DNA of 64,000 nucleotides from the NCBI GenBank assembly GCA_047967505.1, contig CM106538.1. One strand, 5' to 3'. This stretch comes from Dipteris shenzhenensis (taxonomy: Eukaryota > Polypodiophyta > Polypodiopsida > Gleicheniales). This document shows, in pieces, positions 31,251-44,300 of the stretch; position 1 is the first letter of the stretch, and every line of letters begins with the position of its first letter. Both the position numbers and the translations under genes were made by a program. Below the pieces are notes generated by a model. It did no database searches. It was not told the DNA's origin and worked only from the letters and a program-made list of their open reading frames with translations.

Positions 31251-34200
31251 TTCTCTTGGTCTCCCCTAGGTTCTAAAGGAGCTTGATCATCCCATATTGG
31301 AAATTAACATCCACCTTCGATTGAAAGGAAATTCTTTTGAAATAAATAGCTCTTTTTTTATTGGTTTAAAATATGTTCTTTTTTAATCCTCCATGTGCAT
31401 GTGGAAATTGACCATCACATCCTTGGATGTGGTTGGGGGCACGTATTTACTTTAATATTGCCTTTCCACAATTGCCCTAGATTATGCTTCCACATTTGCC
31501 CTAAATTATGCTTCCATTCAAACTAGCATAGAACCTAACGGCTCAAGTTATTCCCTCCATGTTCCCTATCAAGGAAGAGATCCCTTAAGCTTTTCTCTGC
31601 TGCTACTTATCAAGTTGTCAAAGTTCTTATGATCCCTATGTTTACTCCAACAGTGGTGGATTTTTTGATACTTATAGATCTTCTCCTTTGAGAGTTTTTT
31701 GGTTGACTAGTGACATCATTGTATAAAACTTTTGATAGTAACATAAATACAAAATTATCTAGCCCAAAGAGAAAAAGGGAGTTGCCTACTCCAAGTATTA
31801 GTGTGTGAAATGAGCAATGTTAGAGGCCCTATGAATTACTCAATGGGCCATGATATTTTATGAAGGCTTCAAAGGGTCAATCAAGAAAAGTTGGTAGCCA
31901 CTAGAGGAAAAGAGCATTTACCTCTCTCTTTAGAATTTGTCCTTTTTTTCTTAATGTATTTCATTCGAGAAGAGAGCCTCTCAAACTATGGTTAAGGAGA
32001 TTTCTTATCTAGAATTTTCAACTTAGGAGGCTTGTAAGACCAAAGCAAACAAAAATAACCAATCAAAGAATGAAGAAAAAGACAACAAATAGGACTAGAT
32101 ATAATAAAATTCTAAATCATAAATATAAGGAGAAGATTTCCGTATAAGATTACTTGTTTGCAATGAGTTCAAGCAAACAAAATGGCACCTAACACTCAAA
32201 TCAACCTCAAAATGGATTTTTAATCAAACTCAAATGCAACAAACATCAAACATGCCAAAGTAGTCCCATAAAAATCATACACACCAATATATATTAATCC
32301 ACCAAGCATCATGCACACGTATATGTTAATCCATAGCTAGCCTTGCTAATTCCTCAAAATTGAAAACTCTCAAACAAACTCCAACACAAAAAACATGATA
32401 CGCACCAATTTGTTAATCCATAACTAGCATGCTAATCCTATTCTAAGGACTAGGTTTGTAAATTTGCACACAAATTTGATCCCCACTATAGGATTAGCAT
32501 GCAACCTGCATTCTACCATGGTTTGAAGATTGGATTAGCATGGAGGCTACATTTGGCTATTGCAGTATTGTGATTAGATTTGTGCAATGCCTACAAATAT
32601 GATTCTCAAAATCAAACTAGCTTGCAATTCACATTCTAATTTTATCGATTTGCGCTAATCCAACCCTCAATATTGGTTTGGCTTGCAAGCTACATGTTAA
32701 TGTAATCCATTTCTACAAATCCAACTCTCGAGGTTAGATTAGCTTACATGATAATTTAATCTCAAGGATTGGATTTGTGTGCACTAGCATTATGATTTCT
32801 CCTCAAAAATGAAATCTTGAAATTTGAAAAACAGTGAAAGACATAAATTTATCAAAGCATATTGCAAGAATATTTAGATTCTTTTTCTTGTAGGACATCG
32901 TGTTTTATTGTGGTTGAGTATTTGCAAAGTTTGTCACATGTTAGAGCAAGAGAGCACATTTAGTTTCAAAGAAATGCACAATGGGACATCAAATCACGTG
33001 TTTAAGATGATTAATCAAGTTAATAAGAATAAAATTTTGTAGTGCAAGTCTTATTTTGTATAAATAATATGAATTTAAAGTACATAAATGCTTTGAAATC
33101 CAAGATCTATGTTTTATAATTACCACCGACTTAAAGGACACCCCCAAAAAAAAAGGGCTACGTTAGTATTTTTTTGAGTTTCACGTTTAGGTTTAGGTGA
33201 AGGCATGCTTTTCGACCTTGTTTTAAGGCAATACGACAAATCTTTTCTAGGTTACGATAATGTCAAGTATTTCTAGTGTCATCTCTTTATGAAATCCAAT
33301 GTTCGTGGACCTTTTTTTATTGCAATGTACGGGAGCTAGTTCTTTTTTGTCTCCATTTTATTGTTGTGGACCCTCTAATATGCCGTTACCTTTAAATTCA
33401 AATGGTGTATCTCCCTCAATCTCATCACATGACATAAGATTCATGAAATCCATTGACCCTAGGGAGGCTTCAACCTTTTCATACAATCCAGTGAGACTTT
33501 GATTCCTTCATACAATATTAAGAGTAATTATAGGGAGGTCTCTATCTTTTCCTATCAATTAGTTGGCATATTTGATGGTGTCTTCATATCAAACTGATGG
33601 CATACTTGGTGAAATTTTAATGTGCTTTTGTGAAGCTCATTATTTGCTAGGTTGTGATCACACCTCAAATGAGGATTTTGATTCCACCCACCTTGGGGAT
33701 AGGAAGTGCTCAAATGTCACTAGTTTTTCTATAAATAATGTGTCACCTATTAGGAATATAGAGGCAACAATGGATGCTATAGGTAAATCCAATGAATTTC
33801 CTTAATTAAAGAGTTTTAAAGAAAATTAATTTCATGGCCACCTTATGCCATCAAGAAGCTATGGACTACAATCTTGTTGAATGTAGAGCGCTCGCGGCTC
33901 TCACAAGTCTTTTAGAGGTAAAAATGGGCAGAAAAACTAGTCAAAAATACCATCGGTACATGACATGATATCACTTGTATTTGTAACTATACCAATGGTA
34001 TTTATTAGTGTACCAGTAGTATTCTTCAGAAAAGCATTGATATTTGTGGTTTATTATCATCGGTATATTTATCCTGTTCATTGATGGATTTGTAAGTTTA
34101 TCAATGTGATCACATTATTTTCATGATTTTTTGGAATGAGCATGACGTTTGTGAATAAAGCATTACTAAAAATGTGAAAATGTTAAAAAAATATGTAGCT

Positions 34201-37200
34201 TCAAGTATAGCATTAAATGATGGAAATGCTTCTTTGGCTTGTCATTTCTTCCATATGATAAGGTCCTTCCAAGAACCCTATCATATGATGCAAATAGTTG
34301 TTGAGAAGGTTCAACAATTCAATTTCTCAAACATGTCTTCCTTCACACGATGCATTAGGTAGTTCTCATCTACCTATAGCTTAATACTATCATGTCATTC
34401 TAGATTACTAGAATTACTATTTGACTATGTAACACTTGCACTATGGTTATGGTTGTCTCTACCAAGAAAAATAAGTTTTTTAACAACTTCCCTCTTACGC
34501 ATGTCTCCTAACTCCTTTTTCCCCCTCTCTTCTCTCCTTTCTCTCTAAGCAGGGCTTATATTGGTTTTTCCACCTTATCGTTGTCTTATTGGAACATGTA
34601 TTTGGTTTCCATGGTTTGTGGCTTGGGTCCTAGTAGATTGTGACTATTTAAATGTCTTAATTTGTCATCAATATGTTCTTGTAGAGGTAATCTTTGGAGT
34701 TGCTTTTATGGTTACATATTTGTCAAAAAACATAATTTTTGTAAAAGATTATTGTATTTTGCTATGCTATTGTGGTGAAGAATCTAATCCTCTTTTTGCT
34801 TTCTTCTTTTTCTAGTATTCAAATAACAAAAATGTGATGAATTTAGTCGTGGCTCATAGAAGTATAATAACTGAATGAATTTTCTTCATTTTCCTAGTAT
34901 TTCCCTCTAGCTTGCTTGCAATATTTCCTAAAATTTTAATAACAAAAAAGGTGATGAGCTTAATTGATGGTTTGTAGAAGTTTAACACATGATTGAATAA
35001 CCTACTAAGTTGTGCCTAAAATGTAACACAAACAATAAATACAAATCTATGAATGCTCTGGTAGAATATGCTCAATGTGGTAATGTGGTAAAAATGGCCA
35101 TCATTCCTTTCTAGACTCTCTAACATTTTTCTACCTTGGTGTGTTGACAACAAAGATAGCATGAGGATAGCAATAAAATTTTGCCTTTAATGTGTTGATT
35201 GCCTTCCTTGTTAGGTTGTTTACCTCATTGTTGCATATGCTCTCATGGCATCACCATTGATATTGGCTTGTATAGATATTAAATTTTTTTGTGATGGTTG
35301 CAAAAATTAAAAGCTAGTTGTTGAATGAAACAAGAAAATTACTTAGAAAATTTACAATTCAAATGTGTATTTTTCCCGTAGTATGTCTTTGGTTTGTCAT
35401 GTAAACAAATCAGTACACATCATTGTAATGAGCATGCATGTTTCAAAACTTTGTATTGTATGCACATAAAGATAGACCACTATGGGTCTCAACAATACAA
35501 TAGCTATGCTGTTGGTAATTGTGAAAACAACCTAGATGATTTGGTGAACTAGTCATCTATTGGCTCTTGGTGCTGAAATTTTCATAATGTATTCTATTAT
35601 TGCCAGGACTCTAGTTTCCATGTCAAGAAGAATGCTCATAAACTATCACTAATTGTGGATATAATACACTCTATAATATATTACCATTATTTCCATTAAA
35701 GTTTCTCCTCCAATCATTCATTAGTCTTGTTTATTTTTCATGTCTACAAATATGAAGCCTTTTTTAAAAGTGTTTAGCTTTGGTGCTTCTTGCTTGGATT
35801 CTCATGGAGGAAGCAATATTAAACAATAATCCAATTGTCTTAGCCCCTCTTGACATAATTGAATGATTATGGATGACATAATGTACCTATATATCATAGG
35901 TAGGGGATGGCAATGTCACCCTTTTCTAGATATTTCTTGATCTCAGGCAATCAACCGTTGTATTATGATCATTTGGAACATTGTGCTTTGATAATATTCA
36001 TGCACACTACTGTAATGGCTAGACACTTGCCTGTTGGATTTTAGCAAAAAAGGTTTACATATGTAAGTTTAAATAGACAATTCCATTTGAGCTTCTCTCT
36101 TGGCACTACACATTATCATGGACAAACCACTCTCCATGTCTCTAAGGGTTATAGTGCATACATGCATATGCTTAACATATTAAACACACCCAAGGTGACA
36201 TAGGCCAACAATGAACACAACCATTTGTATTTGAACTTATCTTTCCTCTTATTGTGAGTGTCTATTTGGGCTTTCCTATAGCTGCTATTGCAAATGATGT
36301 CATAGCCGCAAGAAGTACCATATGTAGGCTTGAGGTATGTATATGATACATACCTTTTCCATGTGATAAAGAGTCTTTAAGATATCACATCTAAGCAAGG
36401 CCCATGCGATATATTAATTATCTCATGCAATAATACATTAATTGTATTGTAAGAGTTGGGGTACCAAACGAAATCATGCTTCTACTACACAATGAAGGTT
36501 TCATAGTCTCACATGCTATTGAGTTTCATTGACAATGATAAGATGAAGCTCAAAATCAAAAAACAAAAACATAAAGCTCTACGAGCCTTTACACCCCTCA
36601 CTTTTACATTCTTATTCCCCTCACTTTTACATTCTTATTCGATACCCAATACTAATTAATGAATTTAGTTTTTGGCCTACCTGAAGGGGAGGACTAAGTA
36701 AAGGTGACGCTCTAAGAAGCTAAAAAACCCACATTTGTTTTTCTTAATTTCAAAAATAAATAGGTGGCATGTGATCTCCAAACTTTTCTCCCTCTTTCTC
36801 TTTCTTTCTTTTTTTTTTGTGTGTGTGTGTGTAGATTTTTATAGGATTGGTGTATTTAGGGTTAAGGCATCCTCTTTTGGCTCTCATTTTGAGAACTTTC
36901 ACTATAAATGTAATGTACATTCATAGCTACCCCATGCTACTGAGACTCTTAAAACAATAATAGAACACCTCCAACTAGGCCAATGAAGCTCTCCAAGATA
37001 GTGAGCATCTTGTGGTGACTGATGTAAGGAATGCCAAAAGAAAGAGTTAACATCAACTAAGGTATGCACAAACAAATGGGTGTTGTGTGCATGATATAAG
37101 GTCCATAAGGCCAAAATTTAGCCCAATCAAAGAAGTGAGCCTAATTGGAGGTTGCATTAAATTTCAAAACAACCAGAATTGCCTACCAAAAGAGAAGCCT

Positions 37201-37839
37201 AGAAAATGACATGTAGTAGCATCACTAAGCAATAGAGGAAATCATGAGCTACTGGGCATGTCCCAAGTCATGTCCAAAAGAGGTGGATGATAGTCTCCCA
37301 TGGATTTGAGTAGGATGGACAACCGAGGACACAACACTCCTTGTAGCCAAGACCACACCAACTAGTAGAGCACTAACCAAGCACAATGCCAAAAGAACAC
37401 TCATTTCTTAAGAAGAAATTTAGTCTTCTATATGTGGTGGAGACATGTCTTCCACAAATGATATGGCTTATCTAGCCACCAAAGCCAATTTCTAGGCAAT
37501 AAAGTTTCCTCCATTCATTGGAACATCTAGCATTTTTTGTTATCCACTGCACATACTCATTACGAAAAATATGATCCATTAAATTAACATCATATTCATT
37601 CTATAATCATTATCGTTATTGTGGTCCCATGCTAAGAGATTTGCCTCCATAGTGGGAAGACATACATAGACCTTACATCATGATTATTAAAATATGGGGA
37701 GTCGAGATACTCAAGTTACAATTCTCTTTTTGCTTGTGCAGAATGAGCACCACCAATGCTATAGCAATCATATTGATCCACTCAACAAGGATCAAAGTGA
37801 CCTTTTGTTAGACATTGGAATGGATGGTTCTCGGCAAAC
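31251..37839. other. Long AT-rich intergenic stretch without recognisable genes
   Basis: No frame over about 85 codons and no domain. Around 32300-32780 there are scattered imperfect repeats of CTAATCC/GGATTAG-type words. A plus frame with two stops spans 33299-33805, and a short hydrophobic frame lies at 34561-34815, but neither is recognisable. Probably very old transposon debris. Confidence 0.55.
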
Positions 37840-39090
37840 CTTGTAGGAATGAGGATTAACATCTTCTACCCCCCTCTAAAATAGGACTTGACAAGTTCAT
37901 AAGTAGATGCATGTCTTTTCCATGGGATGTTAACAAAAGAATGTCCAAGGTTAGGTTCCTAGGCAAGAAGGTGTGGTAGGGTAAATAGGCATCTAGCCAA
38001 TGGTACCTAAGCTTGCATATTCTTGGATATCAAGCCATACTCACCCCTAAATTGAAATTATTACTGCTAAGAAACTTCTTATAGGTACGTCCAATAAGGG
38101 CTCATAATTGGAAATTTTATGCTATCATGTCTACCATCTTCAATCCTAAGCCTTGTTGCACTAAAGGTAGTACACTTTGGAGGCCATTGTGGACTACCTA
38201 TGAGGCAATTATTTTCTCTAAGAAGGGTACCTTTATGAGCCTAGATTCTATTTGGGTGTTTGCCATACATATAAGCTCCATCTCTTGGAGATGGGGACAT
38301 TACCACAGCCAATCTTTTGTTTAGAAAGGGACTCAAAATCTAGAGGCACTTCTGGCATAGAGTACAAGTCAAATGGAAACCAAGGGTAGAAACAATGAGG
38401 CAACTCAGGCTTTCTAATCATGAACCTAGATAGTCAAGGGAAGAATTGATCTTTGGTATGGAAGCATATAATAAAAGTGGGCTCTTTATTGGTCTATAAT
38501 AAAGAATTTAGTTGGGTGCAGTCTCCCCGCTTTTTTCCCATCCATACCCCCTCAAATGATAAAGATTTAGTCTTCAAAGTGTTAAATTATAGATGAAATT
38601 TGGAAGATAGCAAAATTTGTTGGCTTTCCAAATTTGAAAAGATTTGGGTTAAATCAATGCTAGAGAAAATGTTTCTCTCTTCTATGGTTCATTCTTCACA
38701 AGGCAGTTTGGACAAATGCTAGGCGGACAAGAATTAGAAAGGGATATAGAAAATGTAAACATTGCCCACATCAAATGGAGGACATCTATCATCTTTTTGT
38801 TGCTTGTCCCAATGCTAAAAGAGTGTGGAAATTAAAATAAATGCATTAAAGGGAGCCAATTAGTTGTGAAGGAAATTTTTCTTGGGAACCATCACATGTC
38901 AAATAGGGTGTGTGGACATATGTTAGAGCTCATGCCCCATGGAATATGTGGATATCAATAAACAAGTTTCAATTCAACCATCTAATTACTAACGGTGAAG
39001 CTTCTTTCATGAATTGGTTTAACAAGAATAGTGCAAGCTAGAACAAGTTGTGCTGAGCTACAATCTCACTATAATGGAGCTCATGATCAG
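37840..39090 (+). pseudogene. LINE ORF2 3' remnant with zf-RVT domain
   Basis: The best part, 38640-39060 in one frame, reads LLWFILHKAVWTNARRTRI, then CKHCPHQMEDIYHLFVACPN and AKRVWK: an aromatic/Trp lead-in, C-x2-C, H and C, then VW, the textbook reverse-transcriptase zinc finger. Downstream WTYVRAHAPWNMWISINKF is also LINE-like. Upstream pieces from 37840 (LDKFISRCMSFPWDV, GSTLWRPLWTTYEAI) fit the region between RT and the zinc finger. Many stops. It differs from the LINE at 5848-6920. No poly(A) tail or target duplication identified. Confidence 0.7.
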
Positions 39091-39515
39091 CTATTTAAAG
39101 AGATGGAGGCCCATAAACCTAAAGTTCAAAAATCCCATGCCTAGGAGGGTCAGTGCCTTGCTTCAATCAAGTCAAAGAAGAATTAGAATGAGTAGAAAAC
39201 AGATTCTATTTTTCTTACTACAATTAGGAAGAGTCTCTCTTATTTTGTACCTATTATGAGTTCTTGGAACAAAACTCCTGCTTAACATCTGCACCTCTTC
39301 AAAGGTTGATTTTTTGGAACAACAATGTAAATCATATAACATATAAAAACAATTTATTTCTCCAAAAGAAATAAAGGATTCACATGTGCAAACAACCTCA
39401 ATAAAATGCAATCATAGAAAGAAAGAACAAAATATACAGGTTAAAAGTTTTAGATCCATGTCATCATCCTTAGTGACATCCACCATTTCTTGCTCTAGAA
39501 GTTGGCGCTCATGTT

Positions 39516-40166
39516 CTACACGTTCATGACGGTGTGCATGTTCTTCTTGCCCCTGCATCGAAGTCTGTGCTTGATCTCCTTCATGTGAAGATCCTTGAAT
39601 CTAAGGTGCATATTGTGCATCCTAAAAGTACTCAAACATAATCTTTGCATGCATCCTTTTTGCACCCACACTCGAAAATCGCTCCCAAGTATATGCAAGA
39701 GCCTCCAATGCACTTTGCAGCTCTGGAACTTTGATGGTTGAGGAGGCATCACAAAGGTCTTTGAGTCTCTCCTTGACACAACAAAATGAAGACCACCAAC
39801 CTCAGGATCTAAACTCTTTGTGAAAATGTCCATAAAATTCTGTTTTGGCTCTATCGTTATGCCTACTACAAGGCTCGAAGTCATATCTTTCTTAGAGAAT
39901 GTAACATCCCATGGATCATCACCATCATTGAACTCCCTTTTTGACATAAGTAGAAAGAGTCTCTTTTCCTTTTGATCAAGAAACCAAGCTCTTCTTCCCA
40001 TGTGATATCGAGTCCACCTAACAAAGCCATTGGGGCTATATTCCTTTATCAAGCTCCAATATGCCCCATGACATGTAATCTGTCCACTGATATCTGCTAT
40101 CTGCTCATGCAATATGCCCACTGATAAACTTCTTGGTAAATGGTGAAAGGTCTTATTTAATAGCAT
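39516..40166 (-). other. Unassigned 216-codon open reading frame
   Basis: One uninterrupted frame, long for this AT-rich stretch. Its first 90 residues look protein-like (HGAYWSLIKEYSPNGF, YHMGRRAWFLDQKEKRLFLL, NDGDDPWDVTFS). The C-terminal half is rich in basic residues, Cys and His. MDIFTKSL recalls the end of copia RNase H, but no other RNase H motif is present. The N-terminal end abuts the U5-side remnant of family-R LTR1. It could be an exon, a captured fragment or chance; no family recognised. Confidence 0.35.
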
Positions 40167-40364
40167 GTTACGAGTGTGAAACTACATGTGAGCAAAGGGA
40201 CTGACAATGATTAGGAACTAGTTGAAAAAATTTGGGCATGGCTTCGATTGGCAACTTGGAGAATTGTTTCTCCTCTAAGGCAATCTAATCTATGCTAAAC
40301 CAACCATCGAAGTGAAGAAAAGCAATAAATCATTTCTTTTTCTATGTTCATTTTAATGTGATAG

Positions 40365-41417
40365 GGTTTAAGAGGCTTAAAATGCAAAAGAAGGGGTTTT
40401 GATGTAGAGGCTAAACCTGCATGTGAGAGAAACTAGGGGTTGTGGGGCTAGGGGTTGAGAGTTCTAATCCAGGAGTTTAGATCAGGTATGGCTAAGGGTC
40501 CAAGGATTGGGAGTCCTAATCTATTAGTTTAGAGCAAGTGTGGCAGAGGACTGTGAAAGTAGAATGAGGTATGGAGTTAAGGGGAAGAGCAAATCTGAGA
40601 GAGGGAGAGAGAGTGGGTGACTTCAAGCATGAAAGGGGAGAGGAGGGAGAATGTGAGATTATGCGGTTAGAGCATTTTATCACACATTGATAGTTTGAGG
40701 GAGCATGGACACTAAGAGTAAGAATGCACAGGAAAACAAAAGTGGAGTGCACACTACCCAAAGAGTGAATTTCATTTCATTAAGAGATATTTATACATGC
40801 TCTTGAGTTTCTCTATGTACACAAATCATGTAACAAGGATTTTTATCTCTACACAAATCAAGTATCAAGGATTTTTATCTCTACGCAAATCATATATCAA
40901 GTATTTCTATCTCTATAGAAATCATGAATCAAGGATTTCTATCTCTACACAAATCAAGTATGAAGGAATTTCTATCCCTCCATAATTCATGTATTAAGGA
41001 TCTAGTCTTTCTCTCATCTTCCTCTCTCTAGCCTCAAAATGAAATTGGATTTGGAGTCCTGGTTCTTGATGCAAAATGGATCCTCCATTACACATAAGTG
41101 GAAATAGAGTCATGGTTAGAGTATTCTCCTGCTTTTTCTACTGGTCACCCAGTGAGCATCTTTCTCTTACTAATTCTAGTATTTCTCTCTCTATATCATG
41201 ATTGTGCAAGTATGTATAGCTCTTTTTTAAAGAGTTTTTTGGTTATACCTATCATGTTATATCTATTGATATGTTTTTAGGCTCAATATATTACAAGAAG
41301 AGCTTTTCTATTGATGTGCGCACACACACACATGCATGCGCACGCACACACACACACAAAATTCTCATGTTAACTACTCTTGACTATGTTTTAACCCTTG
41401 TCAACACAAGGTTAACA
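40365..41417 (-). repeat. Family-R LTR1 (3' LTR, U5 end truncated or degraded)
   Basis: Minus-strand start TGTTAACC at 41417. TATA box TATAAATATC at 40795-40786. Upstream of the TATA (40820-40995) lie about five units of a 32-bp repeat containing ATCAAGGATTTCTATCTCTA. A (CA)n tract lies at 41319-41360. Homology to LTR2 fades near 40365, and the TGTTGTCAC end is not found. Confidence 0.7.
41319..41360 (+). repeat. (CA)n tract
   Basis: Interrupted CA repeats with ATGCATGCGCACG in the middle, inside LTR1 U3. Confidence 0.85.
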
Positions 41418-42430
41418 ACTTTACTAGATTGATTTGACTACCCATCCCTAGATATTTGGTGCTTTAATTTGTAAGTATTCTCACCTTGTGCTTAATATGG
41501 AGTTCTACAATTATGAGGGTTTGTCAATATTCCTTGCCATTTGTTGAATGCTTCCACAGTCCCTCATATCTTGTTGATTGCACTAAAAAGATTTTTGGGT
41601 TGGCAATGTGGCACAATGTTGTGTACTCAATCTTGAGAGCATTGAATTTTGTGTATACAAGGTTTTTCATGTTGATAATGAGTTTTACACTCTTTTCTCC
41701 ATCTTCTATAACTAACATGTTCTCATCTTGATAAGCATTACACTTAATTTTTCTTGCTTGGGATCAGTTTTGTCTCATTAAAACTTTTTGTTACTTGATA
41801 TATTATGTTTATTTTAGAGCAAGGAGATTCCAGTGTTTGATGAGAGGTATGTTTGTTAGAGAGATAAGGATGTGGTTGTCCATGATGAGGCTTAGGGCTT
41901 GCATGAATAGTCTTTGAACCCATTGTTCTGACCTTGGTATGCTTTGAACCACCTGTAAGTACTTCATATGTTGATTTGTTATTGATGACACCCATTGCAC
42001 TCTTAGCAGCTTCCTATTTTCACTTATCAATTGTCCAAATGCACTATTGGAGTTTGTTGGGTGCCTTATGCTACCTCTAATAGAATATCATTCTTATGCA
42101 ACTTTGTTGTACTTGAAAAGTTTGATTTGTAGAGATGTTTCTTAATGCCATAATAACTTAAAAGGCTATATTAGAATGATTAGCAATAAAATAGATACAT
42201 TCTTAGAATTATAAGCTCTTCCATGTTATTTACATAACTTGGCCTAAATATATTAATTACAATAAGAGTATGGTAAAACAAAGACACTAGAAGAGTTTAT
42301 GCTAGAATTCAACTAAATTTGAAAGCATTTTCATCTCCTTACCTTGACTAGTTCATCGATGGATTTTTTTTCTTAGGGGTTTCATCCTCATGCAAGCTTA
42401 ATATTAACTCATCCTCTCAAGGAAATAGTC

Positions 42431-42448
42431 TTCCCGACAATGGTGCCA
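42431..42448 (-). other. Primer binding site of the family-R element
   Basis: On the minus strand TGGCACCATTGTCGGGAA, three bases after the LTR end. It resembles the TGGCGCCGTTGTCGGGG-type site used by plant Athila/Tat gypsy elements, with both CG dinucleotides changed to CA, as cytosine deamination would produce. Confidence 0.65.
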
Positions 42449-42451
42449 AAA

Positions 42452-43636
42452 TGTTGTCACTTTTGATCTTCTTTCCAAGTTTTGTAGGTTGATCATAGTT
42501 GTAGCATAGGTCCTCATGTCATATTATGTTGGATATTTAGGCTTAAGCATGGAAAGTAGTTCTCATATTAGATTAGTTGAATGGTTGTTCATGAAGGCTA
42601 ATGGACGTTTTTAGTTCCTTTAAGAGTTTTAAGTTTAAGGAGTTGTAAGGTCAAGAAAATGTTTCAGGGTTTACAATGAGCATAGGGATGAGGAGTAGAG
42701 AGCTTGTCTTCTTTAAGGATCAAAGGTGCTCAGTTTTAAGAAGTCTAATCCAGGAGTTTAATGATTGCAAGCATAGACTGAGAGTGGAAAGAGGAATTGT
42801 GAAAGTAGAATTAGCTTTGGAGGTAAGAGCAAGAGTAGCTATGAGAAAGTAAGAGAAGGGGTTAAGTGAGAAAGTAAGAGAAGGGATGAAGATTAGATAT
42901 GAGAAAGTAAGAGAAGGGAGGGATCAAGTGAGAGTAGGAGACTCCAAGGATGGAAGAAAGAGAGGGAGAGGATGGGAGATGGAAATGTTAGAGCATGCTA
43001 TCACACATTAATAGGGTTGAGGGAGCATGGACACTAAGAGTGAGAATGCATAAGTAGTACCCAAACAATGGGAGCTGCATTTCATTAAGAGATATTTAAA
43101 CATCTTCTTGAATTTCTATATCATGTATCAAGGATTTTCTATCTATACACAAATCATATATCAAGGATTTTCAATCCCTACATGAATCATGAATCAAGAA
43201 TTTTCTATCGTTACATAATTCATGTATCAAAGATTTTGTCTCTCTCTCTCTCATCTTAGTCTTTTTCTCTCTAGCTTTACAATGTGATTGGTGTTGAAAT
43301 CCAAGATCTTGATGTAAAATTCATGCTCCATTCCACATATGTGGAAATAGAGTCATTGTTACAGTGCCCTCATCCTTTTTCTACTAGTCTCAAAGTAAGC
43401 ATCTTTCTCTCATAATTCAAGTATTTCTCTCTCTAGACATGATCATTACAAGTATGGCCAAATTTTCCTAGAGACTATATTGTCCATTAGGTCCCTATTA
43501 GATCTATTAAATATGTTTATAAGCTCAAGATATTAAAAGAAAATCTTTGCCACTACTCCTCCCCACACACACAATGTTCTCATGTTGATTGCCCTTGGTT
43601 GTGCTTTTGATTATTATTGTCAACATAGTTTTAACA
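42452..43636 (-). repeat. Family-R LTR2 (5' LTR, 1185 bp)
   Basis: On the plus strand it starts TGTTGTCAC and ends TTTTAACA, so the minus-strand LTR is TGTTAAAA...GTGACAACA with a TGTT/AACA terminal repeat. Next to the PBS. The TATA-like box is TTTAAATATC at 43100-43091, with ATCAAGGATTTTCTATC-type repeats upstream (43105-43225). A second internal repeat (GAGAAAGTAAGAGAAGGG, three copies at 42841-42920) lies in the purine-rich R/U5 region. Confidence 0.75.
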
Positions 43637-44125
43637 CTCATGAAGAAAGTTGAATGGGACATTGACCCAGAGGAGGCCATCATAGAATTATATAGAACAT
43701 ATGTGATATGGGATCCAAAAATAAAAAACAATAATGTCTAGTTGTAAGGACAAGTATGGGAAAATGATCTGGCCATCCTACAAGCGCTCATGGTAGTAGA
43801 ATTTCCAAGCTTAGATTCCAAGTAATAGTAGCAAAAGGTTCAAAAAAACAAGAGATGGAGGACACCCAATGAGGCTATTGTAGAGCATTTTAATGATTCA
43901 AGTGCCTGCAATAATGAACGATAGAATTGTAGATGTGTCAACGACCAACTCCAAACCTAGAATTGACCATACTTGAATGGGATGTATAGGGCCTTGAGGC
44001 AAAGTTTGCATTGCACATGAACCTCTCATCGAATATCCTCCAACATACAATGCTAATAGCAATAAATCCAAAGAGAGGAATATTTTGCTAAAGTTCAATC
44101 CAACTATGAAAACAAATAAGGAACA

Positions 44126-44300
44126 AGGGAATCCCCAAAAAAAAACCCCAAAATTCAAATACTCATACTAAAGTGATGAAGGAAGAAGGGAATCTAAAAG
44201 AAGAGAAATCCCAACCTTCAAATACTCATACTAAAATGAAGAAGGAATAAGGGAATCCAAAAAAGGGAAATCCAACCTTCAAATACTCATACTAAAAGTC
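44126..44300 (+). repeat. Tandem repeat, 2.7 units of about 64 bp
   Basis: TTCAAATACTCATACTAAA recurs at about 44151, 44216 and 44277, with GGGAATC and AAATCC(C)AACC between. Copies differ by a few bases. Confidence 0.85.

Larger units (their letters stand above)
40365..43636 (-). mobile_element. Short family-R gypsy element: LTR2 - 1 kb - LTR1
   Basis: On the minus strand it has a 5' LTR (43636-42452), a PBS, about 1.03 kb of internal DNA (42451-41418) with no coding motif, and a 3' LTR truncated at its U5 end (41417 to about 40365). It is either a deletion derivative or a naturally non-autonomous element. The LTRs share a 32-bp minisatellite type, which marks them as one subfamily. Confidence 0.6.

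Noticed and set aside
31251-37839. Possible genes in the short ORFs at 33299-33805 and 34561-34815
   Set aside because: The first has in-frame stops, the second is short and hydrophobic in AT-rich DNA, and neither has a recognisable motif or splice context.
39516-40166. Copia RNase H C-terminus, because of MDIFTKSL
   Set aside because: The other RNase H signatures (DSDWAG, STEAEY, the ARTKHI region) are absent from this frame, so the similarity is probably chance.
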